The notes beneath the pieces were generated by a model. It did not search any database, was not told where the DNA came from, and saw only the letters and a program-made list of their open reading frames with translations. Of a DNA stretch of 64,000 nt, positions 11,857 to 24,386 are shown piece by piece. A program made the position numbers and the translations under genes. Position 1 is the stretch's first letter; the number at the start of each line of letters is the position of its first letter. Origin of the DNA: Glycine soja (lineage: Eukaryota; Streptophyta; Magnoliopsida; Fabales; Fabaceae); NCBI RefSeq assembly GCF_004193775.1, contig NC_041019.1, positions 36,408,150 to 36,472,149 of the forward strand. Direction: 5' to 3'.

Positions 11857-12592
11857 GTAAGTATCAATAATTTGATTTTCCAATTTATGTTACACCGAAG
11901 CATTTAGTTAGAAGTTTTTAGGTCTGCAATTTATTAGCTATGACCACATTGTCAACAAATTATTTAAATAAATACATATGATTTGTATGTCTATCAAATT
12001 GATATAATGTATCAAATTTTAAAATTCAAAATTCAAATTTAAATTGAGATAGACTAATTTTAAACAATAGGGAGAAATAAAAAACTTAAAAATAAATTAG
12101 TGTGACATACTTGATACAGGAGACGTTATGTAGCTTATCATGATAGAGAGTGAGTAGTTCCTAATATTCTCTTGTTCAAGAGTGAATACTTTTATAAGGG
12201 TAAATTTATGCATCAAAATATAACATGTTGGTCCCGAGTAAAATTTTAAAGTGAAGCTTCATCATCTTTGCATTCCAAGTTTTTTATTTTAATATTATTT
12301 CTTAATTAATAGTATTACAAATTGTTGCATTGATTCATTGAACTTGATTTACATCATGGAGGAGGATAAAAGCAATGCATATATAAATTTAACCTACACT
12401 TCTTTTTAAGTTGCCAATTAATTAAAAATCCCTTTTTATATAGCTTTTAAAATATTTATTATTTCCTATTAAAAATATCTAATATTAAAATTAAAAAATT
12501 AATATTTATCATAATTTATGATTTAATAATAATAATAAAATATACTCCCAGTATTTATACATATTATTTTCTATTACTTTTTTTAATGCAAA

Positions 12593-12605
12593 GCTATATA
12601 AAAAG
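12593..12605 (+). promoter_or_regulatory. TATA-box-like motif in captured sequence
   Basis: GCTATATAAAAAGG fits a plant TATA consensus. It is conserved in all four K copies (also near 29557, 45121 and 62182). No clear gene start follows within the usual distance, so its function is doubtful. Confidence 0.2.
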
Positions 12606-13062
12606 GCATAGATATTGTATTAGTTGGTACTTAGTATTTATATTGCTGTCTCACTTGACCAAATTTTATATATTGTTCACCAAACAAGTAAAGTAAATTT
12701 TATCTTCCCCTGCTATTGTTGGTTTGTATTCAATGTTCTGTTTGTTCCAGCATATCACAAGTAAAGTAAATTATATTGCTTAAAGGTTTTTGTGGCAAGT
12801 CACTTGCTTCTTTCCCTCGAGGTGAGTTTCATTTTGTTCCAGCATATCACAATCCTCAGCATTTTGGCAAGTATTTGTTCCAAGTGATCCCAGATTGGAT
12901 CATTTCCTCCCTCCCCTTCAAGATGATGATAATTCATAATATGAGAATTTTTACATTGACGTTGTCTATGTTCTGTTTCTTTTTGTTCCCCATTATTGTA
13001 AGTATTCCCTCACTATTGACGTTGTTATTCTGTAAATTGTACAGGAAGTTTCTACTCTACAG

Positions 13063-13155
13063 GTGTTGGAGGATTGAGAAGCTATGAGAATCCAAAGAAT
13101 AAGATTACTGCAGTACCTGCCGAGGAAGAGTAAATCTGGGGTGCATTCTTTAGGG
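13063..13155 (+). pseudogene. Unrecognised exon-like segment, K1 copy
   Basis: Between CTCTACAG and a GTAACG donor-like site one frame reads VGGLRSYENPKNKITAVPA, then a TAA stop at 13131-13133, then IWGAFF. The K2 and K4 copies are open through the whole segment, so it looks like a captured internal exon of about 30 codons. I do not recognise the family. Confidence 0.35.
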
Positions 13156-13929
13156 TAACGAGATGACATGAGTTTAAATATAATTACCGGTGCTGCTCTC
13201 AGTTCTCTTTGCAGAATATTCTTTTCATCTGTTTAGAACAGAGAATCAGTGATCAGTCCCAACAGTAATATAAGGTTAATGTTAGTTGAGACTGCATCAG
13301 GTACAAAGGGAAAATGTGAGGTCAAAGACAATAGAATTGGAGTTCATAAACAGCCAACACATACAACTAAATTTCACTAAACGAAAAGTGTAGTGTCCAA
13401 AATGAATGGGTTAGACTAATATAAACTTAAATCTTCATATCACTTTTGAAGGTAATCTTAGAGCTTAAGAAGTTAGAGTTGAATATCCATTACGTAACTA
13501 GGATTGCCAGTTGCAACTAAATTTCACCGAGGTAATGACATTGTAAGTTCCTAAGAACAAAATTATAATCTACGAGCAAAATTTTAATCTAAGCAAGTTC
13601 GGTTAGGCTCCACTACACATAATAGTGGTATTATTTATTTGAATATTTGTTTATGCATTCATGGTTAGTTTGCTTATTTTGACCATGTGGCTCTCTCCAT
13701 TTATGAACTTTGAGACTTATATCTTATGCAACCAAGGCATTAATGTACCCAAGGCATTAAAAATTACAAGATCATGTCATATTTTCTTTTTAGGCTGAAC
13801 ATTCATACATGTAATTTTGCTAGTATAAGAAATAAGTAAAACATATTAACAAATGCTAAAGATTTGGTTTATAAGAATAATTTGTTCAATAGTGACCAAA
13901 TTTTGTTATCTTTATAATTTCTTAGTCAC

Positions 13930-14476
13930 TGTCTCCAGTCTATTGATTCTCTATTCAATATCCATTAACCCCTCAATAAATTTCCTTGATTCATTTTTCC
14001 CATTTCCATCTCGATAGTCTTCCTCCAAAGCCTCCATCTCTTGGGTCAACAGTGTCTTGAGAAGGATTTCCAAATTGAACAGTTTTCAAAGGAGAAAATT
14101 CAGGTGTAACATCAGCATCATTACCATTTGTATTTGCTTTTGATACATGAGGTCCATGATGACAGAGTAGCTTTAGACTGCTTTTTTGCCAAGTAATATT
14201 GTTTGCAATTTTTTAAAGTAATTTTTGATATGCAGTAATTTTTCAATGCAATAGCTTTGGTGCCAGAGAATGCAATTACACAATCTGAAACTTCTTGATG
14301 CATTGCAAATTAAATAGCCACTCTCTATGTGGTAGGTACTTTTTTATAATCCATTGTTGCAAACAAGCATCGAAATACTCATGCATATAACAACCAAAAC
14401 TATTTTCATTTATCCAAATTACTCTCCCATGGTAACCAAGTTTCCTTTTTTGGATTAAAAGACCTAAACTTACCAA
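13930..14476 (-). pseudogene. PMD-like gene fragment, left arm of P2
   Basis: On the minus strand, the segment from about 14476 reads GCYMHEYFDACLQQWIIKK and KYLPHREW. It then shifts frame into MHQEVSDCVIAFSGTKAIAL and YLAKKQSKATLSSW, with a KANTNGNDADV-like tail in another frame. Order and spacing equal those in the other left arms. Relationship to plant mobile domain proteins is inferred from the tail and from the mirror segment's FEGDVTTRYAGWW. No intact frame remains. Confidence 0.5.
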
Positions 14477-15974
14477 CTAATTGAACATGATTAAGGCTGC
14501 CAAGGAAAATTTCCCCTAGTAGAGTCCAGGGAAAATCTCACACCGTCAATTTTCAATTGATTAAGCTTTTTCCACCTAAATAGCATAGGTTCTTCATTGG
14601 TAATCAGCCTAGGCTATGGTTGCTAATTTGTTAATCTCTCCCACACCCAAGTTTGGAACAAGTAGTAAAAGGGTGACCAAAGAGTTAACTACAATTCAAA
14701 TTCTTCATTACAAGTCAAACAAACTATTGTTTTCTTCGATAGACCAAAATCATTTTATATGTTGGATAAAACTGTTGGTCACAAAGCTGATTCTCTCCAG
14801 CAAGATGAACAACAATAAGGAAAACAAACTTTCTCACCAAGCCACTATGAGAGAAGCCAATCATTGCCAAGCAAGTTGCAAGGGATGTTTCATGCTCAAT
14901 TTCACTCCCACTATTGACAAAAATCCATCCATGCTAATGTTTATATAAACCCCACTCTTTTTACTCCTTGGAGATTGCTGTTGTCTTGTTCTATGTATCA
15001 ATTTCTTCTCCACCTTCATCATTTCCTAGCTTTGAAATGGGGTCAAGACAGGATCACCAACAGTTGCAAAACCCTTCAACATGATCACATCCTCCAAGGT
15101 GACATTTTTCTCACCCTAGGAGCACAAAAAGGTATTTTTCTAAGGACACAACTTCTCAGCAACCCAAAACACATGTTTTCAACCCAAGTGCTTCATAGTA
15201 AAAAATGAAAACATGTGTTTTGGGGTTGTTGAGAAGTGGTGTCCTAAGACAAATACCTTTTTGTTACCCTAAGGTGAGAAAAAAACACCTTGGAGGATGT
15301 AATGGTGTTGGAGAATTTTCCAATAGTTCATGATCCCGTCTTCACCTCATTTCAAAGCTAGGAAATGATAAAAGTGGAGAAGAAATTGATACATACAATG
15401 GGAAAACACACTACAAGGAATAAAAAGGATGGGGTTTATACATTAGCAAGGGTGAATATTTGTCGATAGTGGGAATGAAATGGAGCATGAAACATTCCTT
15501 GCAACTTGGTTGGCAGAGATTGATTTCTCTCCCAATGGCTTGGTGAGAAAGTTTGTTTTCCTTGATGTAGATAATCAGCTTTGCGACCAATATTTTAAGC
15601 CAACATACAAAATGATTTAGGTCTGTTGAAGAAAACTATAGTTAGTTTGGCTGATGATAAGAGGTAACTCTTTGGTCACCCTTTTACTACTTGGTTCATA
15701 TTTTGTTATTGGAGAGATTCTCAAATTTGCAACCACAGCCTAGGTTGATCAACCATGAAAAACCTATGCTATGTGGGTGGCACAAGCTTAATCCCTTGAA
15801 AATTGAGGGTAGGAGATTTGCCCTGGATTCAGCTAGGGACTACTTTCCTTAGCACCCTTATGTTCAATATGTTCGATAAATAAAAATAGTTTTTTTTTTT
15901 TGCTGTATGCATGAGAGTTTCAATGCTAGTTGTCACACAAATGTATTACACAAAAGTACCTATCACATAAAGAG

Positions 15975-16413
15975 TGGCTATGCAATTTAGAATACATCAA
16001 GAAGTTTTAGATTGTGTGGCTACATTCTTTGGAACCAAAGGCATTGCATGGAAAAATTACTACATACCCATATCTGACTGGAATTTCTATTTTCCTGCAT
16101 GGCTTTTTTGAGGGAGATGTCACCACACGTTATGCAGGATGGTGGAAGCAGTCAATACTGGATCATCATCGTGATTTTGTAAAGAATATTACTCAGTGAA
16201 ACAGTAGTCTATGCAATGATGTTGGTGTTTCCACCTGAATTTTCTCCTTTGAAAACTATTTTATTTGGAAATCTTTCCCAAGACACCGTTGAACCACTGA
16301 TGGAGGCTTTGGAGGATGATTATAAAGATGGAAATGAGATAAATGAATCAAGGCAGTTTATTGGAGGAGTATTGGATCTTGAAAAGAGAATCAATAGACT
16401 AGATACATTGACT
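15975..16413 (+). pseudogene. PMD-like gene fragment, right arm of P2
   Basis: Plus-strand pieces in order: MHQEVLDCVATFFGTKG; NYYIPIS; FFEGDVTTRYAGWWKQS followed by LDHHRDFVKNI; a stop and frame change; then FSPLKTILFGN and EALEDDYKDGNEINESRQF, ending LEKRINRLDTLT. The FEGDVTTRYA-WW-QS-L-H-DFVK pattern is characteristic, to my knowledge, of legume plant mobile domain proteins near their C terminus, and the final stretch looks coiled-coil-like. At least one frameshift and internal stops make it non-functional. This is the longest PMD remnant in the window. Confidence 0.65.
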
Positions 16414-16595
16414 TAGAAATTAAATATAACAAAATTTTGTCATTGTTGAACAAATGATTAGCTTATAAACCAAATCTTTACCATTTGTTAATATGTTTTA
16501 CTTATTTATGATACTAGCATAATTAAATGACATGATTGTTCAAAAATCAAACTACAATATGATCTTGTAGGATTTAGCAATATGTTTGTTTGTGA

Positions 16596-16826
16596 ATGAA
16601 AGGTATGTATTTTTATAATATCTTTCGTCATCAACCTATGCTTCGACATGGTATGCGTGCACACATGCACGAGCAAAATTTATCTATTATGTTAGTTGAA
16701 ATTGGAGGTGATGACTCCACAAAAGTTAAGGAATACCAAAGAAAACAACTAGCGATGATAGTTTCCTTATTTCTCTATATGCATAAGGGAAGAAAAGAAG
16801 GGGCACAGTTACAAAGAATCTGTTGA
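16596..16826 (+). pseudogene. Unrecognised conserved ORF just outside P2
   Basis: A 76-codon frame contains MLRHGMRAHMHEQNLS and VEIGGDDSTKVKE. It is maintained with few substitutions in unit 3 (34154-34390). It begins about 20 bp beyond the palindrome end and could be a trailing piece of the same PMD-type gene or of another gene. No motif is recognised. Confidence 0.2.
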
Positions 16827-17942
16827 TTTTCTGCATTCAAGGCCCTTGGTGAAGAGTCCCATCTCATGACTCTTGGTGAAGAGTCACATCTCATGTTTGT
16901 TGCGCATCTATTCATACTTTCACTTCAAATGAGTGGACACAAAATCTCATGAAAGGATACAATCTTTAAATAATTTTGAAAATTTCACATAATCACCCAC
17001 CATTTTAAAAATATATATGAACCAAATGGTTTTAGATTAAACATACTCAAGTTAGTGCACAAATCATGTTCATCAATTAATCATACAACTTAATGAACAA
17101 AATATCTCTCACCTTTTTTAACAAAACAACCAAATCCCATGATTTCTGAAAATCACATGGTTTTAGATAAAAGTGAGTATTGGTTAAACAACTAAAACAA
17201 CAACAAACATAGAAATAGAGAATCAAGAATATGAAAGTATAAAAAAATTGTAGATAGTACAAACTAAATATCTCTCACCACAAGCAACCAATAAACAAAC
17301 CAAAGATTTAGATTTAAGAATTATGTATCCTGAATTGTCTCACAAAATTCCAACTCAATCCAATATTTAATGAAGTTGTAAATGCAATTTTACTATGGCT
17401 GCACGCGAAACTACAAGAATATCAAAATCCCACTTCCTACTCTTAGAGAACTTATTCAATGTACCTTCCTCCATTACTCAAACCATTTGTTGAACATATG
17501 TACCTTTGGTATCATTTTATTACCTCAGTTGTTCAAGAGAAATCGGTTTGATCTTTTAGATGTTTCAAACTTTTTAATGTTATTCCATAAGGAAGGAACT
17601 TTGTGAATGATTCAAGATAGAATCATTAACTTTCATCTACATCCATATTGTGTTTGTTCGTAGATATTAAGCATACATTCAATTTATGCACTTGTTTCAT
17701 AAAAGGCCTACTATCAATCATCCGATAATTATAAAAATAACTGACAAGAAATTTCTTATTTGTTCCCATCATGTAGTTTAAAAAAAGTGTCACACACGTA
17801 CCTTTTAAGATGTGTCACATTCAAATATAACCATCATACTTGTTTTCTAACGGGCTATAGCAATGATCTCATCTTCCCTATTGGTTGGGATTGGGGTGTT
17901 GAAGGCATACATACCTTTTTCAAGGTGTGATGATTGGAGATG

Positions 17943-18372
17943 CCACTTCAAAAATAAAGAAATACCTGATAAATTGAGTGTGATGATATTGCAAGAAAGA
18001 ACAAAAACCAAATTAAGAAAAGTGCAATTTTCGAAGGTATGCATATAAAACACTAACCATTAGGCTCGACTCATCCCTAACAATATATGTAGATATTGGA
18101 TGGAATATAGTGTACAAAGAATCTGGTGACTCCTTTATTTTTAGTGTACAAAGAATCTGGTGACTCATCCCTAGCAATATATGTAGACTCCACTTCAAAA
18201 ATAAAGAAATACCTGATAAATTGAGTGTGATGATATTGCAAGAAAGAACAAAAACCAAATTAAGAAAAGTGCAATTTTCCAAGGTATGCATATAAAACAC
18301 TAACCATTAGGCTTGACTCATCCCTAACAATATATGTAGATATTGGATGGAATATAGTGTACAAAGAATCAG
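17943..18372. repeat. 247-bp tandem duplication in R2
   Basis: The segment beginning CCACTTCAAAAATAAAG at 17943 restarts at 18190, a period of 247 bp. The second copy runs through GTGTACAAAGAATC near 18372 and is partial. A shorter direct repeat, TAGTGTACAAAGAATCTGG, lies at the junction. Unit 3 has the same structure at 35505. Confidence 0.88.
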
Positions 18373-19639
18373 GTTTGAATGGAGGACATTTTAAGAATAA
18401 CCTTACTTTCTACTTGAGATTAGTAAAATTAAATGATTTCAACTAACTTTCTTAATTTATGGGAAGTAATTATTTTTGCTCATATATGAGACAGAGAGAG
18501 TATATATATATTCTACAATTCCTTCCAATTATGTGAATTTCTATTGGAAACTGCAAAAGTTTATGTCATGGTGTTATGTTATTTTGTGTCTACATATTTC
18601 TAATCTAATAAATATAATATAGGTATCGATATAATTGAATTCATTAAAAAAGACTAACCTAATTTATGTATAATGTGCAACCATATCTACTCATCATTCA
18701 AAAGTAAATAGCACAATATATGAAGATCTTTTATCCCTACCAAAAGCAACAAGGAATTTTTTATGCAACTCAAAATTAATTTTCCTTCTAAATAAACTTT
18801 TACCTTAAACGAAAAAAATTAAGTAGGAGGGAATGTCCATTAAAGAATCATAGGCAAATGAATGTACTATACATATCAATCTATGAATGTTTAACACTGT
18901 AGATTTGTCAACAAAAGCATACGTTACTAGTTAATAGACTTATTTGTACATTTGATGTCTTTACTTTATCGAATTTCTTAGGAATGTTCATAAACTGATT
19001 TTATCAAATAACTTTATGAATAAATCAAGCAAAAAACTAAAAATCAAATAAACCAAAAGTCGAACAAATTAAAATTTAATAAACCCATCTGTTTTGAATA
19101 AAATCAGATTTTGGATTTCATTTTAAAATTCAATCTAATCCTACCCAAACCAAATCTAACAGCCCATACTCATGGAGGATAACCTCCCAAACAAAAACTG
19201 ACATTAAAGAAAATAGGAACTCTCAATACCTTGATAGATTTGAAGTCTTCCAGAGTTCAAGAAAATGCAAAACAAAATGGATTGATGAAAAACCCTTGTC
19301 TGCTAGAGCTTCCTCCTTGAATTTGATGTCCAAGGGACAAGATTTGAGTTGTAAAGGTGAGAACTTGATGTAGGATGACCATGAAGTTAGAGAGAGAACA
19401 CAAGGCAAGAGATAAAAGCTCTCTTATCTCTCCTAAAACTCTAGAAGTGGCTGCGCATGAATGAGGACCAAGGGAGAGTGTTTACATTTCTTGTATTGTA
19501 ATCCTACATCTTGGAGTTTTGGGCCGGGCCCCATTGGCCCATTAGGTTTTTGGATCCAAATTTGTTTCATTAGGATTAATTAAAGTTTCATTATTCATCT
19601 TGCAAGAGACTTTAATCTTCTATCTTCTATTATATTCTA

Positions 19640-20423
19640 CTCCTCCCCATTCCATTATAATTGTCATGTAAGAGAAAAAAAAATTCATAATAATTGTCAT
19701 TTTATCTTTTTAATGTAACATTAATCAACTTTTTTTTACTTATATTCTTAAAATATTAATGGTAGACAAAAAAAAATCAATAAATGAATTAATGATGACC
19801 TCTAGTTTCCTGATATATTAAAAAATTATTATAGATTCCTATCGTTAGTTAAGTGATAACGTGTCTATTAGAAATTTTAAAATATAATTTCATGGGATTT
19901 GTGAAATCACCGATCTATATTTAAAAACTAAATTACAATTTCTAATAGTTAAAATTTACCTAAATCAATTAAAGATGAGTTTTTTGAATCCTAGAACCTT
20001 GCCGTGTCTCACCTCAATGCTTTTAGAAAAAAGATCAAATATATTAATAATTGGATGGGCAATAGACCGAAGAAGTGCCATAGCACCAAGCCTTAATGAG
20101 TTCAAACAAATGCAAAAGTAAAATAAATCCACAAAGTTACTCACCCATGGTACACCTTCATGAATCTGCCTCCCTTCCTAATATCCTGTATGCACCACCG
20201 AAGACATAGACCCACCTCTATGCTTAACACAATGTTGACCTCTCGTTCCCCTTTTTCAAAGTTTCAAAACGCTTCCCACTATCCTCGAACTCAGAAGTAC
20301 AAATTTAATCTTTTTAGGCTAAATTAACATTAATTGTTTTTCCATGTAGAACCACTAACCATCTTTCATCACAAGGATCTTGAAAATAAAATACCTGTTT
20401 AGCTTGTTTTGAGACGGAGGGAG
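19640..20423. mobile_element. Stowaway/mariner-like MITE, R2 copy
   Basis: The left end, preceded by TA, is CTCCTCCCCATTCCATT. The right end is GAGACGGAGGGAG followed by TA. CTCCCTCC-type termini with TA duplications are the signature of Stowaway (Tc1/mariner) elements in plants. The two termini agree only over their first ten or so bases, so this could instead be two partial elements. No transposase is present. Shared by R3 and R4, so it predates the segmental duplication. Confidence 0.4.
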
Positions 20424-22254
20424 TAATCTATTATTAGTTAGCTTTAATTAAGACAATTAAGGTTAATTAAATTCTAGTTAACTAATTAATAATTAGAAAC
20501 ATTAATTATATTAGGTCTTTGTCTATTTAAATTATTTATATTAGGCCTACACTAATTAATTAGATAATTTGGTGTTCAAAGCTCTAATTTCTATGGTTTT
20601 GACTAAACTTGTTTCTTTTTACAAAATTGTCATAAATTGGTCGACTTACAACTCCTTACTTTGGCTTTGGTTGACTGTTTTTGACATTTGGAGGGCTAAG
20701 CCTAAATCAAATCACTCTTAAGACCTTTACTTCAATTTCTAATTTATGAAACCTACTACCAAATCGACTCATCATCCAAAATTAAATAGTACATAGTATT
20801 GGAAGATCTTTTATCTATACCAAATAAAACATTAGTTCTGATGGAATTCAAAATTTCTTTACCTTCAATATTTTATCTATGAAACCTTTACTTAAAACTA
20901 AAAAAGATAACATAGATTTGGCCAACTTTTTTTACCCTTCACATACGCACACACAAAAAAAAAATGTTGTCCCTTTTATTGAGTTTGTACCTATATATCT
21001 GGCTCAATCCTGTAGCTTCCTCCTTGAGAAGGAAGGTTGGATTCATGCTACTTTTTTATGAAACCCAACCCTAAACAACTTGGTCTCAAACAAGTTAATT
21101 TTGATTAAGTGAATTGGTTCTGAACATCTAAATTTGTTTTAAACTTTTTAAAACTGAGGTTTTAAATAAACACAAAATACAAATTATGAAAAATCACCTT
21201 GAAGCTAGTCACTTAGCTGGCGCATCATGAAAGTGTTATGGTGATATTGCTTAACAATTAAGTACTTAATCTCAATAAGTCAACATGACATTCGAAGAAA
21301 TTGAAATACGTTATGGAGGGGATGTCCTATAGTCAATGTGTGGAGGGCAATAGAAAGAATTGGAAACCTTAATCTGATGCTAAGTGTAGAGAGTGAGAGA
21401 GAGAATGGGAACTTAGTATCTCATGAAAGACTTTGAAGTCTGAACAAGTTAGTGAATGTGTTATCACTAATATTGGAACTTTTAAATATAAAAAATATGT
21501 AAGCATATAAACAACAATAGTAATTTTAAAGACATGTCACATCAATGGGTCTATGGGTTTGGTTCATGGGTTTAAAGTTTAACACCCATGACCCAACCCA
21601 TACTTGAATGAGTTTGAACAAGTTGGAGTTGACCTCTAGGCAAGTGTACGTATACAAATAATTAAAAATGTATGTAGTATCGTTACCACAACAACTTGTC
21701 TCAATGCCTAGAACTTTCCATTTATCCACTATTTAAATGAACAAAATTTCATTTAATTGATTTGAAATTAAAACTTGATTTTTTATCGACTAGAATAAAC
21801 AATCTCTAAAAATAAAAAAAAGTTTTATTTTTCATTAAATATGATTCAAATAGAGTTTGAGAACATTTATATTATTTAAACCATTATGACTCATGAAATA
21901 CCCAAAACATCAATCTCATGTAATAAAAGAGGTGTTCTATCCCAATTTCATAGTTCATGGTTAAGGAGACATAATTTCTTCTTGACCCCAATTTCTTGGA
22001 AAAAATATTCTGAATTTTACAACTTACCACATATCCATAGAAAGATAAATCATAAAATCTTGATACATATAAAGCAAGCCTCTTATAAAATTAATATAAA
22101 AACAAATCATAACACATCAACCATCCAATTTCAATTCCAAATAAAATCATGACTTTCCAATCACAGTCTATTCTCACATCATTCAAATGGTTGGACTGGG
22201 CACAAAATACATTAAGAGTAAAAAAGTACACAATAAAATAGGATAGAACTTATC

Positions 22255-22625
22255 AGTTGATGATGTTTTTCAGTCGACAATGGTCAAGGCTATTTTTGGT
22301 CGATGCCAAGGCCATTTTTTGGCTGACATATGCTAGGTTTTTTGGTCGACATCAAGCTAGGGTTTTTGCCAAAGCCATATTATGGATATTTTTTTGTTCA
22401 AATAGGCTAGGTTTTCGGTCAATGTTAGTCATTGCTATTTTTATGCTGACATCAGCTAAGTTTTGTTTTCTGTTGATGGCAGCTGAGGGTTTGTTCAACC
22501 GACGTAGGCCAAGCTTTTTCTCATCAACATTAGTAGGTGCTACTTTTTAACTCACGTCAAGCAAAAAAAATATCACAAGCCTATGTCGTCCAAAAAAGTC
22601 CAATCCGACGTTTGCCAAAAAATTG
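22255..22625. repeat. Degenerate GTCGAC/GCTAGG tandem repeat, R2 copy
   Basis: Imperfect units of roughly 35-45 bp share TTTTTGGTCGACATCAAG and GCTAGGTTTT cores in succession. The array is truncated at its right end, where the sequence jumps into the middle of the CACTA unit. Fuller versions lie at 39846-40262 and 53688-54104. Such arrays often form subterminal regions of DNA transposons, but no terminus was identified here. Confidence 0.6.
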
Positions 22626-22804
22626 CCCCAACCCAATTATGTGTGTTTAAGCTGTATTAGCAGTGTTATTTGTTATATTTTGTGAAAACTGGGAATTTCA
22701 TTCTGTAATTGTCTGTTTGTGTACTGGGCTTGTTTTATTGCAGAAGCAAAGGAGACACTCTCTTGTTTTGTAATGGCCTTTTCTCTCACTCTGGTGTCTT
22801 ACAG

Positions 22805-23265
22805 ATGAAAATGTATGTTTCTACCATTTTTGTTTGTTTTCAAAATTAATACACTAATTTCAATTGAACTTTCTCTTTTATATTGGGATATGATTGATGT
22901 TTAATAGCTTTGTCATAGCTTAGAGGGCAATGCTAGTGCACTCACAAATTTTGAGGTCCTTGATTTCTTACGAGCTAAAGGAGCTTCAAAGGATCCAACA
23001 AGAGTTATTGCCAAAGTAGCGCAGTCTGAATACATGGTTAGATTTGATTTTTCTAATAAATGGGAATACTTGTAAGTTTTATTGGTACATGAATGTTCTG
23101 TACATCTAGCAGGTTTATGATTATTTGGTTGACACTGCTGCCTCTGTTCAAACAAGAGAGAGCATCAATGAGTTCTTAACAAGTGTTAAATAGTACGACC
23201 TGGCAAAAGCTGAGGCTCTGAACATATTAAACATTGGGCCAGCTGCTGATTTTGAACTATACCCA
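22805..23265 (+). pseudogene. RPC9 pseudogene, K2 copy
   Basis: Exons at 22805-22812, 22919-23036 and 23113-23265 carry the same splice positions as K1. Exon 2 reads SALTNFEVLDFLRAKGASKD; LRAKGASKD looks closer to the expected gene sequence than K1's FRAKGSSKD. The exon 2 acceptor is CATAG, and the last codon is ATG instead of AAG. Exon 3 has the same TAG stop (23191-23193) as K1 and K3. The stalk-subunit N-terminal domain is recognisable, but the gene is truncated and closed by the stop. Confidence 0.85.
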
Positions 23266-24093
23266 GTAAGTATCAATATTTTGATTTTCCAATTTATGTT
23301 ACACCTAAGCATTTAGTTAGAAGTTTTTAGCTTTGCAATTTTTTAGCTATGACCACATTGTGAACAAATTATTTAAATAAATACATATGATCAGTATGTC
23401 TATCAAATTGATATAATGTATCAAATTTTAAAATTCAAAATTCAAATTTAAATTGAGATAGACTAAATTTAAACAATTGGGAGAAATAAAAAAACTTAAA
23501 AATAAATTAGTGTGACATACTTGATACAGGAGAAGTTATGTAGCTTATCATGAAAGAGAGTGAGTAGTTCCTAATATTCTCTTGTTCAAGAGTGAATACT
23601 TTTATAAGGGTGAATTTATGAATCAAAATATAACATGTTGGTCCCGAGTAAAATTTTAAAGTGAAGCTTCATCATCTTTGCATTCCAACATTGAAACGGT
23701 TGGGCTGGCCCATGCATTCCATCTTTAATAGATGTACATGTCTGATATTATAAAGTTGGAAAGCCTACACTACCCCTCTAAATCTACCCCAAAGTAACTC
23801 TTTAATAAAAATATTTATTTTTTATTTTAATATCATTTGTTAATTAATAGTATTACAAATAGTTGCATTGTTTCATTGAACTTGATTTACATCATGGAGG
23901 AGGATAAAAGCAATGGATATATAAATTTAACCTACACTTCTTTTTAAGTTGTCAATTAATTAAAAATCCCTTTTTATATAGCTTTTAAAATATTTATTAT
24001 TTCCTATTAAAAATATCTATTATTAAAATTAAAAAAATAATATTTATCATAATTTATGATTTAATAATAATAATAAAATATACTCCCAATATA

Positions 24094-24098
24094 TATAC
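24094..24098. repeat. Target site duplication TATAC (left) of the 24099-29519 element
   Basis: TATAC precedes the left LTR and recurs at 29520-29524. The unoccupied site TATATACATATTATT is present in K1 and K3 (near 12555 and 45083). Confidence 0.92.
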
Positions 24099-24386
24099 TG
24101 ATGCAATCCTACCCCGCAAGGGCATTGGGTAGAAAACTCCAAGTAGATTGGGCTAGAAATCCAAGGGAAGGCCCTAGGGTTCTCATGAGCCTTAGGGTAG
24201 ATTTCGAGCCCATGGGCTAAGTATGAACCCGCTTATCTTTGTAAATATTAGAATAGGTATTTCCTTCGTAGGCCTTGTATTTTGGTCATTCTAGTAGTAT
24301 AGGGTTTTAGCCTTGTATTTCGGGGCATTTTGAGTAGTCTTTGTAGTAAGGACTTTTTTTTGTATTTTCATGTTTTTTGTCATAGG

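Larger units (their letters stand above)
10634..13727 (+). mobile_element. Truncated Pack-CACTA copy K1 (both ends deleted)
   Basis: The sequence is collinear with 43040-46220 of the complete CACTA copy. It lacks the 5' terminus and the transporter and carboxypeptidase fragments (junction near 10633). It also lacks the 3' terminal 800 bp or so (junction near 13728, where CTTATG meets the CAACCAAGGC flank of the next palindrome). It retains the RPC9 pseudogene. A block of about 130 bp present in the other copies (23690-23820 in K2) is missing near 12280. Confidence 0.75.
13758..16575. repeat. Palindrome copy P2 (most complete)
   Basis: Inverted repeat of about 2.8 kb centred near 15193, with arms of roughly 1.4 kb and a loop of about 25 bp. 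The outermost matching sequence is ACAAGATCATGTCAT at about 13766 against the reverse-complement ATGATCTTGTAG at about 16558. Pairing is close to perfect near the centre (CTTCTCAGCAACCCAAAACA against its complement) and weaker outward. Each arm ends in a PMD-like fragment pointing outward. I saw no terminal repeats or target duplication of a standard transposon at the ends. Confidence 0.85.
16576..22630. repeat. R segment, unit 2 (mostly non-coding)
   Basis: About 6 kb of AT-rich DNA collinear with 34137-40217 (unit 3) and in part with 49343-54060 (unit 4). It contains short repeated pieces (GAGTCACATCTCATG near 16870-16900), a 247-bp tandem duplication, a Stowaway-like element and a degenerate GTCGAC repeat, listed separately. 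Small open frames such as 17382-17606 and 17863-18048 match between units but show no known domain. No convincing gene is visible. Confidence 0.7.

Noticed and set aside
12776..13087. 103-codon frame recurring at 29742, 45363 and 62363
   Set aside because: It crosses what look like intron sequences of the captured fragment, has a hydrophobic T-rich composition and no recognisable domain. Better explained by recent duplication.
17847..18300. Overlapping plus- and minus-strand frames with repeated peptides
   Set aside because: Caused by the 247-bp tandem duplication. No domain in any frame.
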